From Mytilus galloprovincialis (Eukaryota; Mollusca; Bivalvia; Mytilida; Mytilidae), in assembly GCF_965363235.1 (NCBI RefSeq), contig NC_134844.1, positions 88,064,664-88,128,663 on the forward strand: a stretch of 64,000 bases of DNA, read 5' to 3'. The translations under genes were made by a program, and so were the position numbers. Each line of letters begins with the position of its first letter. The stretch's first letter is position 1. Below the pieces are notes generated by a model. That model was not told the origin of the DNA and searched no databases. It saw nothing but the letters and a program-made list of their open reading frames with translations. Below, piece after piece: positions 48,601 through 63,600 of the stretch.

Positions 48601-51600
48601 ATGTATTGTACAAAATCCACTTGTATCTTTAATTAGGTCGTTAAACATTATAACAAAAAAAAATTTGTTTAACAGATATTTTAGTTTGATAATTGTATTT
48701 CTGAACCTGTCACTGACAGACTGACGATGTAGTGTTCTAGTAAAAAAAACGTTTATTTGTATCGGTCATCATACCGTAGTTATAACTGTAATTGCTCGTT
48801 GACTTTGTTAGTGGAGTGTTATTTCATTTATATTTTTTTTTGTAATCAGAAATATTTCAATTATGTAAAGCTAGGTTTCTTGCCTTTCTATGGCTAAATT
48901 TAGTTTGTCCTTTTTTCTAAAGTTTGGATAATCAAATATTTTGGCCTCGGGAATCACTGGAGAGACGTCATTGTCGAATTGTTCATCTGATTGAGGATAA
49001 CTGTTCAGTATTTTTATGATTATACATTTTACAGTTATTTCTATTCATACTAACTGATTGGTTTTGTTTTGTTGGGATTTTTTCAGGCGTAAGAGGAATG
49101 TGATCCGATTTTGATCACCTAAATATAGATAAAGAACAATGCAGTGTGAATTACAGCTGCAGCTTGTTTATGAAACCCACAATAAAATAGCAAAATGGAA
49201 CAAACATCAATTGTCTAAACATTTATAGTTGCTTACATTTTTACGATTTTTTGGGGTTGTTTTTTTGTTTGTTTATATAATGACAATATAATAATGGTAC
49301 GAAGTTATTTATATGCTTCCTGTTTTACGGAATTAAGAGTTAAGAATATACATAACATGCGTAATTTGGCATATACAACTATGATACAACTAATTTTTTT
49401 CAAGAATTTGACCTACAGAATAAGATTATTTAACGGATTTGTAATAAAAATAGGCAACACGACGGGTGTCACATGAGGGGCAGAATCTGCGTACCCTTCC
49501 GGAGTACCTGAGATCGCCCCTAGTTTTTGGTAGGGTTTGTGTTGCTTACTCTTTAGTGTTCTATGTTGTGTCTTCTGTACTATTATTTGTCTGTCTGGTG
49601 CTTTTTATTTTTAGCCTTGGTGTTCATGGTGTTGTCAGTTTATTTTTAATCTATGAGTTCGACTGTCCCTTTAGTATCTTTCGACCCTCTTCTATAATGC
49701 ACCATATATCTGAACATACTAAAGTAGCATTTACTTATTTGTTCAATTACCTTTTCCAGTTACTTAAAAAGAAGAATTTGATTTCGCCGAAGATTTTTCT
49801 AAATAAAATCGATTTTGTATGCATTTGTTCTCCTGTCGACTTTATATCTGAATACTCCTTGTTAACAAACAGGCATCCAACGATCTAAGAAAAATAAATA
49901 TATGTCACTATGTTACTTTGTAAAATAAATCTTCAAATGGAAACATAAAGTAAAAATTTATTTTCTTGAAAAATAATTTAATTGTAACATGATTGTGTAA
50001 ACTTGTTGCATACTTGAAGCTCAGTACAAACTTTTGATAAAAATGATGTTTTGTCCCCATTCATTGTGTTTTTCACTCAATATAACTGGATTGAAAACGA
50101 TGACAATTATTTCTATTGAATTTGAATATAAATTATATAAAACCATAATACATAGAGGCAAAAGATATTGAAAATCAATTTGTCATTTCGAAATTTTTCG
50201 TTGTTCGCTGTACGTTATTGGGCTTGTTCATTGTTGAATGCCGTATGCTAAATTTTATGTCAGGTTGTTTTTGGCGCATCATTTGTTTTTACTTTTACAT
50301 GGGTTTAAAATATATTAATGTACATCGTTTGGGACCAACAACAAATCATGCAAATTATACTACATATATAAGAATCAAATACCTCTAAAACAATTTGCAG
50401 CAACACAATCGCAAGAAACCACCCAACAAACATCTCAGTCTTGTCCAAGATTACTTCTGCACATGTCTGAAAGATGCAAATAACTGTCAATTCAGAAATT
50501 ATTGCGATGTTTTTATTATTCCGAAAAATGCGAGAGGGTTGTAATCGGATTAATCTAATATCGCATTTCGAGTTTTTTTTTTATTAATTAAACAGGATTT
50601 TTCTCAATATCGCAAAATTTAAAAATGCATTTTAGTCTAAAACGAAAAAATTGCAATAATTGATACAGGCAATAATTTCTGAATTTAATATAAATAAGTT
50701 CAAATTTGCTTTTATCAGAACAGTTTTTGTATATTAACTAGTTTTCCATTTTCAATTTCAATTTAATTGTATTGTATTTCTTTTAAAAACCATCTATTCG
50801 TTATATTCATATTCTGTTTCTACATGTTTTTTTTAGCAACATATATTTTTAAACAAGCAGCTATTGCTACATGTAGTAGCAAGCACGCGTATCAATATGA
50901 CTTATGCATTGTATGTATTCTTTCCTTTATTGTCATGTTAATCTGTGACAGGATAGTGCAGATCACTTCTACCATATACAAATAGATACTTCAAACCAAC
51001 TAACTTTCGCGAGATATTTGTTTTCCCGTCTTTCACCGGGAAAAAAATGAAAATGCATATTAATCGTCGCGAATATTTAAAAATTAGATCTTCGCGTACT
51101 TCAAACTATTTTCGGGAATCGCAAAAAATAAATCGATGCAAAGTTTCATAGAGAGACTTACTTGCAAAAATAAGTTGGTTGACAGAAAGTAAAGGTCGTG
51201 TTTGTGTACATTGAACATTGTAAATTTTTACTCAAAGACATGTTATAACTGCACGGTTTTATGCATGTGTTTTTGTCTTGGTTTAGTCATCCAACATTAT
51301 TTTTATCATGTGTATATATGTATAATATAGTTTTGTTTTTTTCAAAAACAGGTTTTCAAAGGAAGTTTCGAAATTTTGTTTATGGTTTTTTGTCAAAACG
51401 GCATACAACGTTAGTGATCACAAATATATGTTCATTCATGCTGCTGTACTAGAAAATATGACTGTTCAATTAAATCTTGTTAAACCGGTTTAGGGACGAC
51501 ATCAAAAGTTCAATGTAGGATAAAAAATAATTCATAAAGTTTTTCACTGACACCCTGTCCCCACTTATAACTTAATTTTAGAAAAAAAATTTGACCAATA

Positions 51601-54600
51601 AGGATATATATAAAATCGATGTCAATAAAACAAAACTTAATAGTTTTGTAGTAATTTTGACAGCCCCCCCCCCCCTTTCATCCCCCCTTGCCCCCCACCA
51701 AACCTACCCACAAATTATTTGAATTAAGTTTTTTATCCTTCATTGATTTTTTTACTCATCTCATAATAAATGCATTTAATCTTCACTGCAACCTTTCTGT
51801 AAAGTGTGTAGCAGTAAGGTTATAGTACACAGTTTAATGCATTAAATTTAGTAGCAAAAAGTAAAAATACAAAAATACTGAACTCCGAGGAAAATTCAAA
51901 AAAGAAAGTCCAAAATCAAAAAGCAAAATCAAAAGTCCAAACACATCAAACGAATGGATAACAACTGTCATATTTTTTAAATATGTGCAAGTGTTTTAAA
52001 GGCTTACATCTGTTTTGTAGCCACCGCAGCCACCAAAATAATTAAAAATTCCACTGTAGGAGTTTGTATTTGGATCTTCTTTGTCTAGTATTCTGAGATT
52101 AGCATTTTTACAACAGAACTGTATTCCCTGACTCGTATGTGTTTCAGAGTAATAATTGACACCACAACACTGCAGCTGAAATCATATTGATTAAAAATTA
52201 TATCATGTAGTAACGACTTTTCTGTGACCTCCTTTTTTATTGATTACATATGTGTTTGTATTTAAACAGGATTTAGCTACAACCCTTACTAGTACTCAAT
52301 GTACCATATATGTCAATATATTTTCGCTTAGCAATTGTATTTTGGTATGTATTTAATTTCTTTTATTATTAATGATTGATACCTTTGTAGTTTTGGATTT
52401 TAATTGAATCACCGTATAACAATGCATTTAAAAACTACAAAAGTATTGATGATGTTATCTTATTTTATCAGTTTTTTCATTCATATGACAATTAATAAAT
52501 AATTCTGTCTTTTAAATGTTCATAATAAAAAAGTTAATGCCTGTAAACTAATATCTTACTGTCATGATCATGTCATTCCACTTTCCCGTGATTTCATTTC
52601 CGTTGCCTCCATAAAAATATCCTAGTTGTTGTAACCATAACTGAAATTTCATATTATCGTTGATCTACAAAGGAAATTATGGTACATTTGAAGAATAGAT
52701 TTTACAAGAATATGACTATGTTTCTGTTAAATCTTTTCAATGCTTGTTGTTCTTGTTTTAAATATTTGCTGATAACATATACTAACAATTTAATATAACA
52801 ATTTTGAAATCATAAAAGGCGTCGTGACTGTCTTGATAGGGCTGCAATGGATGCATCAATGTTTAAGAAACAATCACATACTAACCTCAAAAACGTATAG
52901 CAAGGGATGACTCTTTGATAAAGTTTAACTATACTCAAAATTAACTTAAATTTTAAAATACAAGACTAACATAAGTCAGAGTCTCCGAATTTGGAAAAGG
53001 CCCAAAAATGCAGCGGGTTTCAACGTCTTTTGTTAGATCTCAACCCTCCCTTATACCTTTAGTCAATGTAGAATAAAATACACACAGTACTGCGCACAGT
53101 AAAACTTAGTGCAAGATTAAAATAAAACAACATTCCGCTAAATTCCATTAATGCTTTATATTAATTTCAAAACATCACGTCATACAAATGCAAGCTCCGG
53201 ATTTGTGTGTTGCGTAAATCATCCAAATTCGGACACTTATGATAAAATTTGAATATCACTGGCCAGGCCATGAGTAAATTTCCAACAAATCTATGGTTCC
53301 ATGGATCGTTATTGGGCCGGATTTGTAACTTAATAGCCATCTGGAATATTTAGATAAAAAATTTAAACTTAAAAAGTTGTATTCTAAGGCTTTAATACTA
53401 ACTGAAAAAATTCCAGGATAAAAGTGCGTGAAAGGTTTCAGTGATTCGTAAAATTACGATGATAAATTGTATATGCAGGTGCTAAAAGCCATGAAAAAAA
53501 GGCTAAAAATATTCCATGACGTGCTGATGAGAAAATACAAATCCTCGACACAAAGAAATGAGGGCCTTAATATAAATCATGATCAAAATGTTAAAACAAT
53601 AATGAATCATAATAAGCATGATGAAAAGAAGACATTTTGCATTAAAAAGTATTAATTTGATGTTAATTTATATTATTGTTTTCTTGGTGTAATATACTCG
53701 TAGGGCAACGTTGTTAATTCCGTTAATCTACTTTTTATTTTATTTTTCTTACCTCTTCAATGAAAACTATCCATATAACAACTGCAATTACTCTTGGTAC
53801 ATGTAATGTAAAAGACAGAACAGAGCTCTGCAAAGAAAATATGGGATAAGTGATATAATTCGGAGAAAAGATGTTTTATTTCACTGAGTGAAAAATTTAA
53901 TTGTCCAGTCCAGACAGAACCTAACATCTCAAGGTAAGCTTGAGCCATTAAAAGTGAAAGAAAAACTCACAAATGATCATGCACATTTTTGTTTACATCT
54001 TCAGATAGATCTACAAATGAATCTATACTATTTTAACAAATGAACGCCATCAATAAGCTTATCATAGATACATTTACCAAGATTAGAATTTTGTATTTGC
54101 GACAGACGTCGACAAAAGACTCTTAAATGACGTTTGAATCAGCAAAAGTGTTTTTAATTACGCCAAATAAGACGACGTAGAAGAACTTTGAAAACCAAAT
54201 GTTTGTCAAAGACAAAATTATGTTAAAGTTGTTTTCACCAATTCCTTAGTCTTATGCTAAAAAAATAATAGTTGAAAAAGTGCACTTTGAGAACTTTTAT
54301 TTTGAATAAAACGCATAGATACGGGGTATCAAACATAACAAGAAAGGTGATGAAAATAAAGAAATATTTTCTATGTTTCTTTTTTAGAAAGACCATAATT
54401 TGAATAGTTTTCGTTAAGGATTTACCTCCAATTGTACATAAATTGAGTACAAAGCAAGGGAAGACATAATATTGTAAACATAAATGTTACTGGGAGACCT
54501 CAGAAATACTTGTAATGTACATGTATTAGAGTTGTACAGGGAAATACATCAATGCACCTGGGTTTCAAATATATATATATTGTATGTATATTTCAAGACA

Positions 54601-57600
54601 ATCAGTTTAGTTGGAACAACCAACGATACGAAAAAGACAAAATCTGAAAGTGTTAATGCATTATACATGTAATGGTGTCAACATTTTTGGGCGGTTTTTA
54701 ACTGGAGTGGTCTATTTTCTATAATTATATCAAGACGTACAAACTTTAATAAAACGTTTGGAGTTATGTGACATTTATAGTCAGTATTTAAGGTGCCACA
54801 ATTCGTAAGATTTGTCAATCAGTCTCAAGTATCTCTTTACTATTTACAAACCGTAATAAGAAAGCGTTTCGATTTTCTCCATGATCCCAATAAGCCAAGT
54901 ATTGCCACCAACGAAGTACATATTCCAATTACAACCGATGCTGCAGCTAGACCGACAAGTATGTCATAGAAATAGTAATGGTAAAATTGCATCTTGTAAA
55001 ATATATGTCTAAGAGAGCCATCACTAATAAATACATCTCCTATTAGTGTTAATCCTAGTCCAAGAAGCCCAAGACCTGCTACCTAAAATATATGAACTTA
55101 GTTTAGATTAAATGTTGGGGACACGGTTTATCGTCAGCAAACTAGTGTATCCTCGCCACATTATGTATGTGCTTGTTCCAAGTCATGATCCTTTGATTCA
55201 ATGCTTGTCATTTGTTACTGTATAACATATTTATTTTTCGTTCATTGTTTGGTACATCAATCCGGCTGTTTTTTTTTTTTTCTTTTTTTTTTAACTGGTT
55301 CACATTTGTCATTTCGGGGCATTATAGCTAGATATACGATATTGGTTTTGTTCATTGTTAATGGCTGTAGGGTGACCATGTGTTGTTAACCTCTATGCAA
55401 TGTTGTCTCTGGTGGAGAGTTATTTCATTGGCAGTTATACATTTTTTTTTATTTGTATTATGTTATTGAGCGTAGAACTAAAGTGGAATTTGCTCTTTTC
55501 TTTTCGATTTTTTTTTCTTTTTGTATCTATTGAATCGTTAAAATGGCACACTAATTTAAGTCTCTGATTCTTTCCTAGACTTAATGAAAGATTCGTCATC
55601 CACACCGACGCATTTGGATTATAGAAAGATATGAAACGTGGTGAAAAAATATTTATCAAGTAAAAAATCTGTTATATCATCAACATTTCTACTACAAATG
55701 TTGAACTTTATGAGAAAGTTGAAAATTATGCCAGCATTCTTGGTAATGGTAAATCAAGAAGAGCACTCCAAGCGTTTCATCGCGTTGTTTTCATTTTTAC
55801 AAGTTTGCCTCGTTACCACTGTTAGTGAACTGTAAGTCATCTTGATTATCTTCAGCTTAAAAATCAGTACCTCGATATACAACATTTAAAATAAACCTTC
55901 TTTTAAAAATGTCGGTTCAAAGAAAATAGGGTTTTCAACTCCCTCAAGCAAAGTAAAGGTCAACCTTAATACGTGCTACGGCCGAAGACAATTGCTAACG
56001 TGTAAATTTCATTTCTAAATGAAACCTAGATCGTAAATGGACCATTACTACTATTACTTACAAGTGAGCTTATTTTAAGTATGACTGATGCAAAAACAAC
56101 TTTTGACCTGCAAAGAAAATAATGTTAATCGATAAATGGTTTTAATTTTACTGCACGTAGTGTGCATGTCGACAATTCGTGTCTCTTCATTGATGTTATT
56201 TAAACATGGTAAAATACTACTGTGAACTTTATTTTTTTTTCTGGGTATCAATTTTCGTGAAAACTTACATCTTAGAGGATATTCCATTTTGTAGTTATGG
56301 CGAGGTCAGTCATTCGTTTAACATTTCATTTCGTAATTCAACTGAAGCAACAAAATCCACGACAAATGGTATCTATCGAATTATAATAAATCCTAAGCCA
56401 GTTGAAATATCATTAACACAAACAGTCTTTGTTTCTTAATCTAAAGTGTGTCCACTTGTCAAACTATGCCTTTCTTAATCTAAAGTGTGTCCACTTGTCA
56501 AACTATGCCTTTCTTAATCTAAAGTGTGTCCACTTGTCAAACTATGCCTTTCTTAATCTAAAGTGTGTCCACTTGTCAAACTATGCCTTTCTTAATCTAA
56601 AGTGTGTCCACTTGTCAAATTATGCCTTTCTTAATCTAAAGTGTGTCCGCCTGTCAGACTATGCCTTTCTTAATCTAAAGTGTGTCCACTTGTCAAACTA
56701 TGCCTTTCTTAATCTAAAGTGTGTCCACTTGTCAAACTATGCCTTTCTTAATCTAAAGTGTGTCCACCTGTCAAACTATGCCTTTCTTAATCTAAAGTGT
56801 ATCCACTTGTCAAACTATGCCTTTCTTAATCTAAAGTGTGTCCACCTGTCAAATTATGCCTTTCTTAATCTACAGTGTGTCCACCTGTCAAACTATGCCT
56901 TTCTTAATCTAAAGTGTGTCCACTTGTCAAACTATGCCTTTCTTAATGTAAAGTGTGTCCACTTGTCAAACTATGCCTTTCTTAATCTAAAATGTGTCCA
57001 CTTGTCAAACTATGCCTTTCTTAATCTAAAGTGTGTCCACTTGTCTAACTATGCCTTTCTTAATCTAAAGTGTGTCCATTTGTCAAACTATGCCTTTCTT
57101 AATCTGACATGTGTACGTTTGTCAAACTATACCTTTCTAAATCTAAAGTGTGTTCAATTGTCAAACTATACCTGTCTGAATCTAAAGTGTGTCCATTTGT
57201 CAAACTATACCTTTCTGAATCTAAACTGTGTCCATTTGTCAAACTATACCTTTTTTAATCTAAAGTGTGTCCATTTGTCAAACTATACCTTTCTGAATCT
57301 AAAGTGTGTTCATTTGTCAAACTATACCTTTTTCAATCTACAGTGTGTCCAATTGTCAAACTCTACCTTTCTGAATCTAAAGTGTGTCCATTTGTCAAAC
57401 TATACCTTTATTAATCTACAGTGTGTCCAATTGTCAAACTATACCTTACTGAATCTAAAGTGTGTCCAATTGTCAAACTATACCTTTTTTAATCTACAGT
57501 GTGTCCATTTGTCTAACTATACCTTTTTTAATCTAAAGTGTGTCCATTTGTCAAACTATACCTTTCTGAATCTAAGGTGTGTTCATTTGTCAAACTATAC

Positions 57601-60600
57601 CTTTTTTAATCTACAGTGTGTCCAATTGTCAAACTCTACCTTTATGAATCTAAAGTGTGTCCATTTGTCAAACTATACCTTTATTAATCTACAGTGTGTC
57701 CAATTGTCAAACTAAACCTTTTCTGTTTTAAGTGTTGTTGAATACACATATACGTTGTGTCGTCTTTTTGGAAAATAAGTATGGAAATGTTGACCTTTTT
57801 GTATATCAAGATATAACATTTACAGTTTTTCTACAAAAGTGAATACGTCAGTAAATAGGATAATTAAAATGAAACCTGTGTATAAGCCAAAGTCCTGAGA
57901 TGCATCATTACACCACACACCCTGTGCCATTACACCATTGACGTTACACATTACACCATAATGCAATTTAATTTCAAAGAAAGCGTACGACTACAAAATT
58001 ATTTATTTATTTTAAAAAACGAATTTCGATTACAATATTGTAAAATCCGGTATGAAATTAAAAATCAGTTCTTATGAATATTTTGCATAGTTTTAAATGT
58101 CGTACACCATTTACTCGCACCATTCCGGTCGCACGTTACACCATTACACCATTCCCCTTACATCATACACCATAGCACCATACACCTTCTACCATTGCAC
58201 CATATGCCATACACCATTACACAATACACGGTTTTTTTTTTGGGGTGGGGACGTTAACACCATCCAAATAATTTCCTGTTGCTCTAAACTATTTTAATTA
58301 CTATAAAAACCCGACAAATAATTTGCCAATTGAAATAATACTATATTTTACCTGCTCCAATTATCCTTTATAAAGATTATTAAATTTCGTAGGATACCAT
58401 GCTTTAAACTAAGCAATAAGTAATACTTGTTCTCTGAAATACTTGGTTTCTTTTCTTTGAATTCAAGTTTACGAAAGATATATTCAGCTGCAACTATTGA
58501 ACAAATCTGTAAAATTAATATTTCACTAACTAAAAACATCTTATTCAATTAATTTATGTTCCCACATCGTTGCTTTCACATTATTTCATCTACAAAAATA
58601 CGGGTCATTCAATCTAGAAATATAGTATCGTACAATTAATCTACACACAACGATAACTTGAATGTAAGTTTATCTTAGACTCTTAAACATAGTTTACCTT
58701 ATTGTAAATAGGATCAAAAGATTGAATTAAAAGAAAGGTTAATTCGAAGGTCAATTCAGAAAAGCGCTTTGAACGCATACAATCCATGGCGTGTTGTGAT
58801 AATTTTTCTATCAAATTTTCATTATTATTTGACATTACTCCCTGCTAATTAAATTGTTCTTTTCGATATTGGTCCGTATCGTTTCTATACTATTATAATT
58901 ATGTGTATTTGTCTTGTGGTTTTTGATGATTGTTAATCATTTTAATAGAGATGCAATGGATACCAAAGGGATAACACACTAATAAGTCGAATACATACTG
59001 ATAATAAACTCTTCATGGATATTAGAATGTTTAACGCAAATCGTTTTTGTCTACAACACTCATAAGTGACGCTCGAATTTAAAGAGTTAAAAAGGCAAAC
59101 GAAAGTATAAAGTTGAAGATTTTTTAAGAGGTGCAATCTAAATATTCCTATTTTAAGACAATCCAAGTATTGCCATGACACAACTAAATTATCCAAGACA
59201 AAAGCAGTATATAAAACACAACTCTGGAAACTAAATATTCAACAACACGAACCTTATCAATACAATAAAAAAAGTAAGGGAATGATGAAAGCTAACAACT
59301 GCCAAAAACACTTAATTGAAAACAAAACAAATTTGAAACACGAAATCCTACCATCACTGATCGTGTTTTTGTGTGGGCTGGAAAAGTAAACCTGCTCCTC
59401 TAGAAATTCTAATCGTTTTGCTAACTGTGAAGTTTTATATTATCCTGTAAAATACTTTGATTATTATCAAGACTTCATCATCAAGTTAATCATTTAAAAA
59501 GTCACTTAAACATTGTAAGTCACTTAAACATTGTATTTTTATAAACATTCTCTACACAGCTTGACATTGTATTGATACATACCTGACAAACCATACACGT
59601 CACAATTATCCCGATGTATATTTCTAGATAGCTGCCTAATTCTTGGACATATAAACTCCAGCAATAGTGCCTTTCCGGGCTGGAATTTTGACATCCAAGC
59701 TACAAAACCGAAGAAATCCTCATTCATGTTAGTTGTGTGCTTATTGTTAATAGTTTCCATAGATACTAATGTAATAAATCAAATTCAAAAAGTGACCGAC
59801 TTTTTTTAGCATAACTAAAGATTAAGCATAAACCCTCTTTTTATTCAGGTTGCAAAAGTTATAATTTTTTTCCTTGAATGAAAATTCAAATACGTTATTT
59901 CAACAATATAAAATAAACAAATTGTAGCATTTATTTTAACTACATAATCTACCTGCTGACGTGTCCCTAAGACAGTAAAGTCGATGTCTCACCTTAGTTA
60001 AGAACTCAGGGAATGTTTCCACACGGTTCCAGTATGATAGGTAATTATTACCAGACTCGTAAGCTTTTGTGTAATCAAGTAATGTATTGTAGAGTTCAGT
60101 TTTCTGTTATCCCCAAAAAGAGAAAATTAAGTTATATTAGACTCAATGTTCTTAGTCATCTGTATGTCTACATTAGGACAATGAAAATTAAAAGCAAATT
60201 GTAGAAATGAAGATAATGGTATTGTTATTCGTATGGATGAATTACAACATTTTCTATTTCAGTGATTTTTCTTTTTTTTCTTTTTCCTTCTTTCTTCTCA
60301 CTCTTTTTTTTTAAATTGCTCAACATCAGAAACAATGAAAACAACTTCAATTTAACCCCGCCACATTATGTATGTATGTGCTTGTCCTTAGTCAGGAGCC
60401 TGCATATCAGTGGTTGTCGTTTGTTTATGTGTAACACATAGTTTTTCGTTCATTTTCTTTTATATAAATAAGGCCGTTAGTTTGAATTGTTTTACATTGT
60501 CATTTCAGGGCCTTTAATAACTGACTATGCGGTATGGGCTTTGCTCTTTGTTGAAGGCCGTACGATGACCTATAGTTGTTTATTTCTGTGTTATTTTGGT

Positions 60601-63600
60601 CTTTTGTAGAGAGTTGTCTCATTGGCAATTATACCACATCTTCTTTTTTATATTCATCATGTACGTTTCCTCAACTGGTTTTTTTCTGATGTATTTATAT
60701 ATATATGACATGTGTATGGCATTAATATCTTCTCTCGCTTTGTTAAGTAGATTTATAACATTGTATAATGTGCGAAAGAACCTCATTTTTAAAATATTCA
60801 ATTTGTATACTGTTTATTTAGAAAAAATAACCAGGTTTTCATTATTGCAACCTGGTGAGCATCGCATAAATAAATAAGAGTTGACATTCTGATAACTGAT
60901 CCAAATATTTATTCTCAAATTCTCAAAAAACAATCTACATTTTTTGTCAATTCTTCAAAACCTGCAATGATAAATACAGGAAATAATTTCAAAATATTTT
61001 TTTTATATGTCTTTTGTATTTTTTATAATTATTATCAATATGGACGAATTACCTTGTGATATATAATCGACAGAAGTACTATATATATAATGTATACACA
61101 AATCAGGAAGGAACTCAGGACGACAGCCTAAAACAAATAAATTAATTGCTATTCATATAAAAAGCAAAGCTAAAATGTTTGCATGTTATCAAGGACATGA
61201 TCTGTTTGTATGTTATTAAGAGCAGGACCTGTTTGCTCTTCCGATCAGTAGACCCAAGACCTGAAATAACTGTATCTTTTTCTAGGATAAAAAGTATACT
61301 TTTTTTTCTAATATCATTTTTTTATATCTATATATATCCAATAAGAGTCAATATTCGGCTTGCGCTGATTTAATATAGATGTGATAAAAAAATTCCTAAA
61401 CTTCTTCAAACATGAACCGCTTATATTTTCAAATAAAAAATACAAATATTATATAGTAAAAGCCGGGCTAAAATTTAGCGCTATGAATGGGATGGAAATA
61501 TTTCTTGTTTTTTTTTGTAGTTTTTCACTTACCACTGCTAACATTAGCTTCTCCCGTCTCAAAGCTCCATACAATCCAACAATGCCGGTTATGAGTTCTA
61601 TCACAAAAACTCCAATGAGAGAAAATACAATTGATTTGATGGTTGTTCCTAAAGGCATCCCGGCTATTACTTCCAAGTCGATAATTTTGATAACCTCTTC
61701 ATCTAAAATATCGTCTTTTACTTTGATGTATATTGACATGAATATGAAACCAAAGGTCAGCGTCTGTAATGAAGAAGATTTAAAAAAAACATCATTTATT
61801 TTCAAGAATCAAATGGATATGTTTTACATTTATGTTTTACTGCTAGTGCTAGAAAAAAAACTTGATCACTGATATATGAAACATGCGTAAAACTAATGGT
61901 ATTTCTAATGGAGTTAGATATGCTCTGATCTTTCATGAAAAACGAAATCCATCCGCCAATTATATGGTTGATGTGTACGGTAGTGTATATTTGTCTGCTG
62001 AATGTTAATATTATAGTAAAATCATTTGATCGGATAAACCGTCCTTACAGACATTGTACAAACTTTAAGATGAGTATCATATTCCCCTTTAACAACCGGA
62101 CTACTTATCAATGTATTTGTTTTAAAGTTATCAATAAAAAGCGGAAAGAACAATGTTATCTAGATAAAGATGGTATGTCCACGTTCAAGATATTTAACAG
62201 AGAAAGATGCCGATCAAGATGTAACGGTTAAACCGACATCATACTCATATACCATGAATGATAAGAAGTTCTCTACAAATTACCACAAGTCAGGTACACC
62301 TTAAAAAATGCTAATATCCCAATTAATAAAGATAATTCAACAAAATATACAATAAAGAGGGGACTGAATAAATATTACGATACGTGTTAGTGTTACAAAA
62401 ATGATTTATCAATCAATAAAGGGTTGACTGGATATCTATACCGATATTTCAAAGTGTTACAACGTTATGGTATACCCATCACACAAATCAGGCTGGCTAC
62501 GAAAATATTTAACGGAAGAGTTCTAACTTTTAAGTGTTGGTTCAAATAAGCTTAGATCAGTAGTGGTAATGTTTCAGATATAAAAATGCATGATATAAAT
62601 TGCTCTGCGAGTGACATTTAGATGTCATCAAATCAAGATTTAGATATAGGTAGTTTATGTAAGAAAATCGTGTTGTAAAGTATTATAATGTCATACATGT
62701 TTATCTAGGTTCAAATCACATGTCTTGTAACATACATTTAACAACTGCACTTATTGTTGAACATTTAAATAATACATTAAAAAACACAACTGAAAGAAAA
62801 TATCTATATATCTCGAATAAAGATCAACAAATAGGTTTATTTAATAGTCCGATTATGTCATTGTTGATTAATGAATAAAACAATATTAAGACAAAAACGA
62901 CGTACATCAATATAGATATCTGATAAGGTAGTTGGATATTGCGAATGAAAAAGGGTGAATAAATTTGATGAACTACATATAATTATGTGGATAAACAAAA
63001 AAAAAACAGACAGACTGACAAAATATAGCCAAACAATAAGAGAATTTTCCTACAAACATTCATCCAAATATGAATGCTATAATTGCACGAGGGAAGTCAC
63101 TGTGTAGAGATGAGATGTATGAGGAATATAAAAGCGTATGAGACATGGATCAATTAGAGACAAAATAACATGGATGGAATAAGCAACTATAGGTCACAGT
63201 ACGGGCTTTAACAATTATCTGTGTGCAAAAAATCAGGTTTGGTTTGTTTATTATTATTTTAAAGTTTCTTTAAAATTTGAATGTTTTGCAGATATAATGA
63301 AACCGTAATTCATTTTGATTTCTCTATTTGTGTCCCTATTTAAAAGATCCTTTGAAAGGTCACCCCTAGTTTTTTGTTGGGGTTCGTGTTGTTTATTCTT
63401 TAGTTTTCTATGGTGTGTCGTGTGTGCTGTTGTTTGTTTGTCCTTTTCATTTTTAGCCATGGCGTTGTCAGTTTGTTTAAGATTTATCTTTCGTCCCTCT
63501 TTTGTAATATATAAATAATAACATATTGTACATTTTAATAGATTAATACAAGTTATCAAGGATTCCAGGCCTATATTTCATCAGACATGAGTTTCGTCAA

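Noticed and set aside
49466-49888. 140-residue plus-strand open frame
   Set aside because: It is a fusion of a Penelope-like tail (49455-49700) and the antisense of exon 13 of gene B.
56429-57715. 428-residue plus-strand open frame of 13-residue repeats (FLNLKCVHLSNYA)
   Set aside because: The frame is open only because the minisatellite unit is 39 bases long. There is no signal peptide or non-repeat domain, it ends soon after the array stops, and it lies antisense in an intron of gene B.
61381-61872. 163-residue plus-strand open frame
   Set aside because: Most of it is the antisense of exon 2 of gene B, which has conserved splice sites and a tetraspanin translation on the minus strand.
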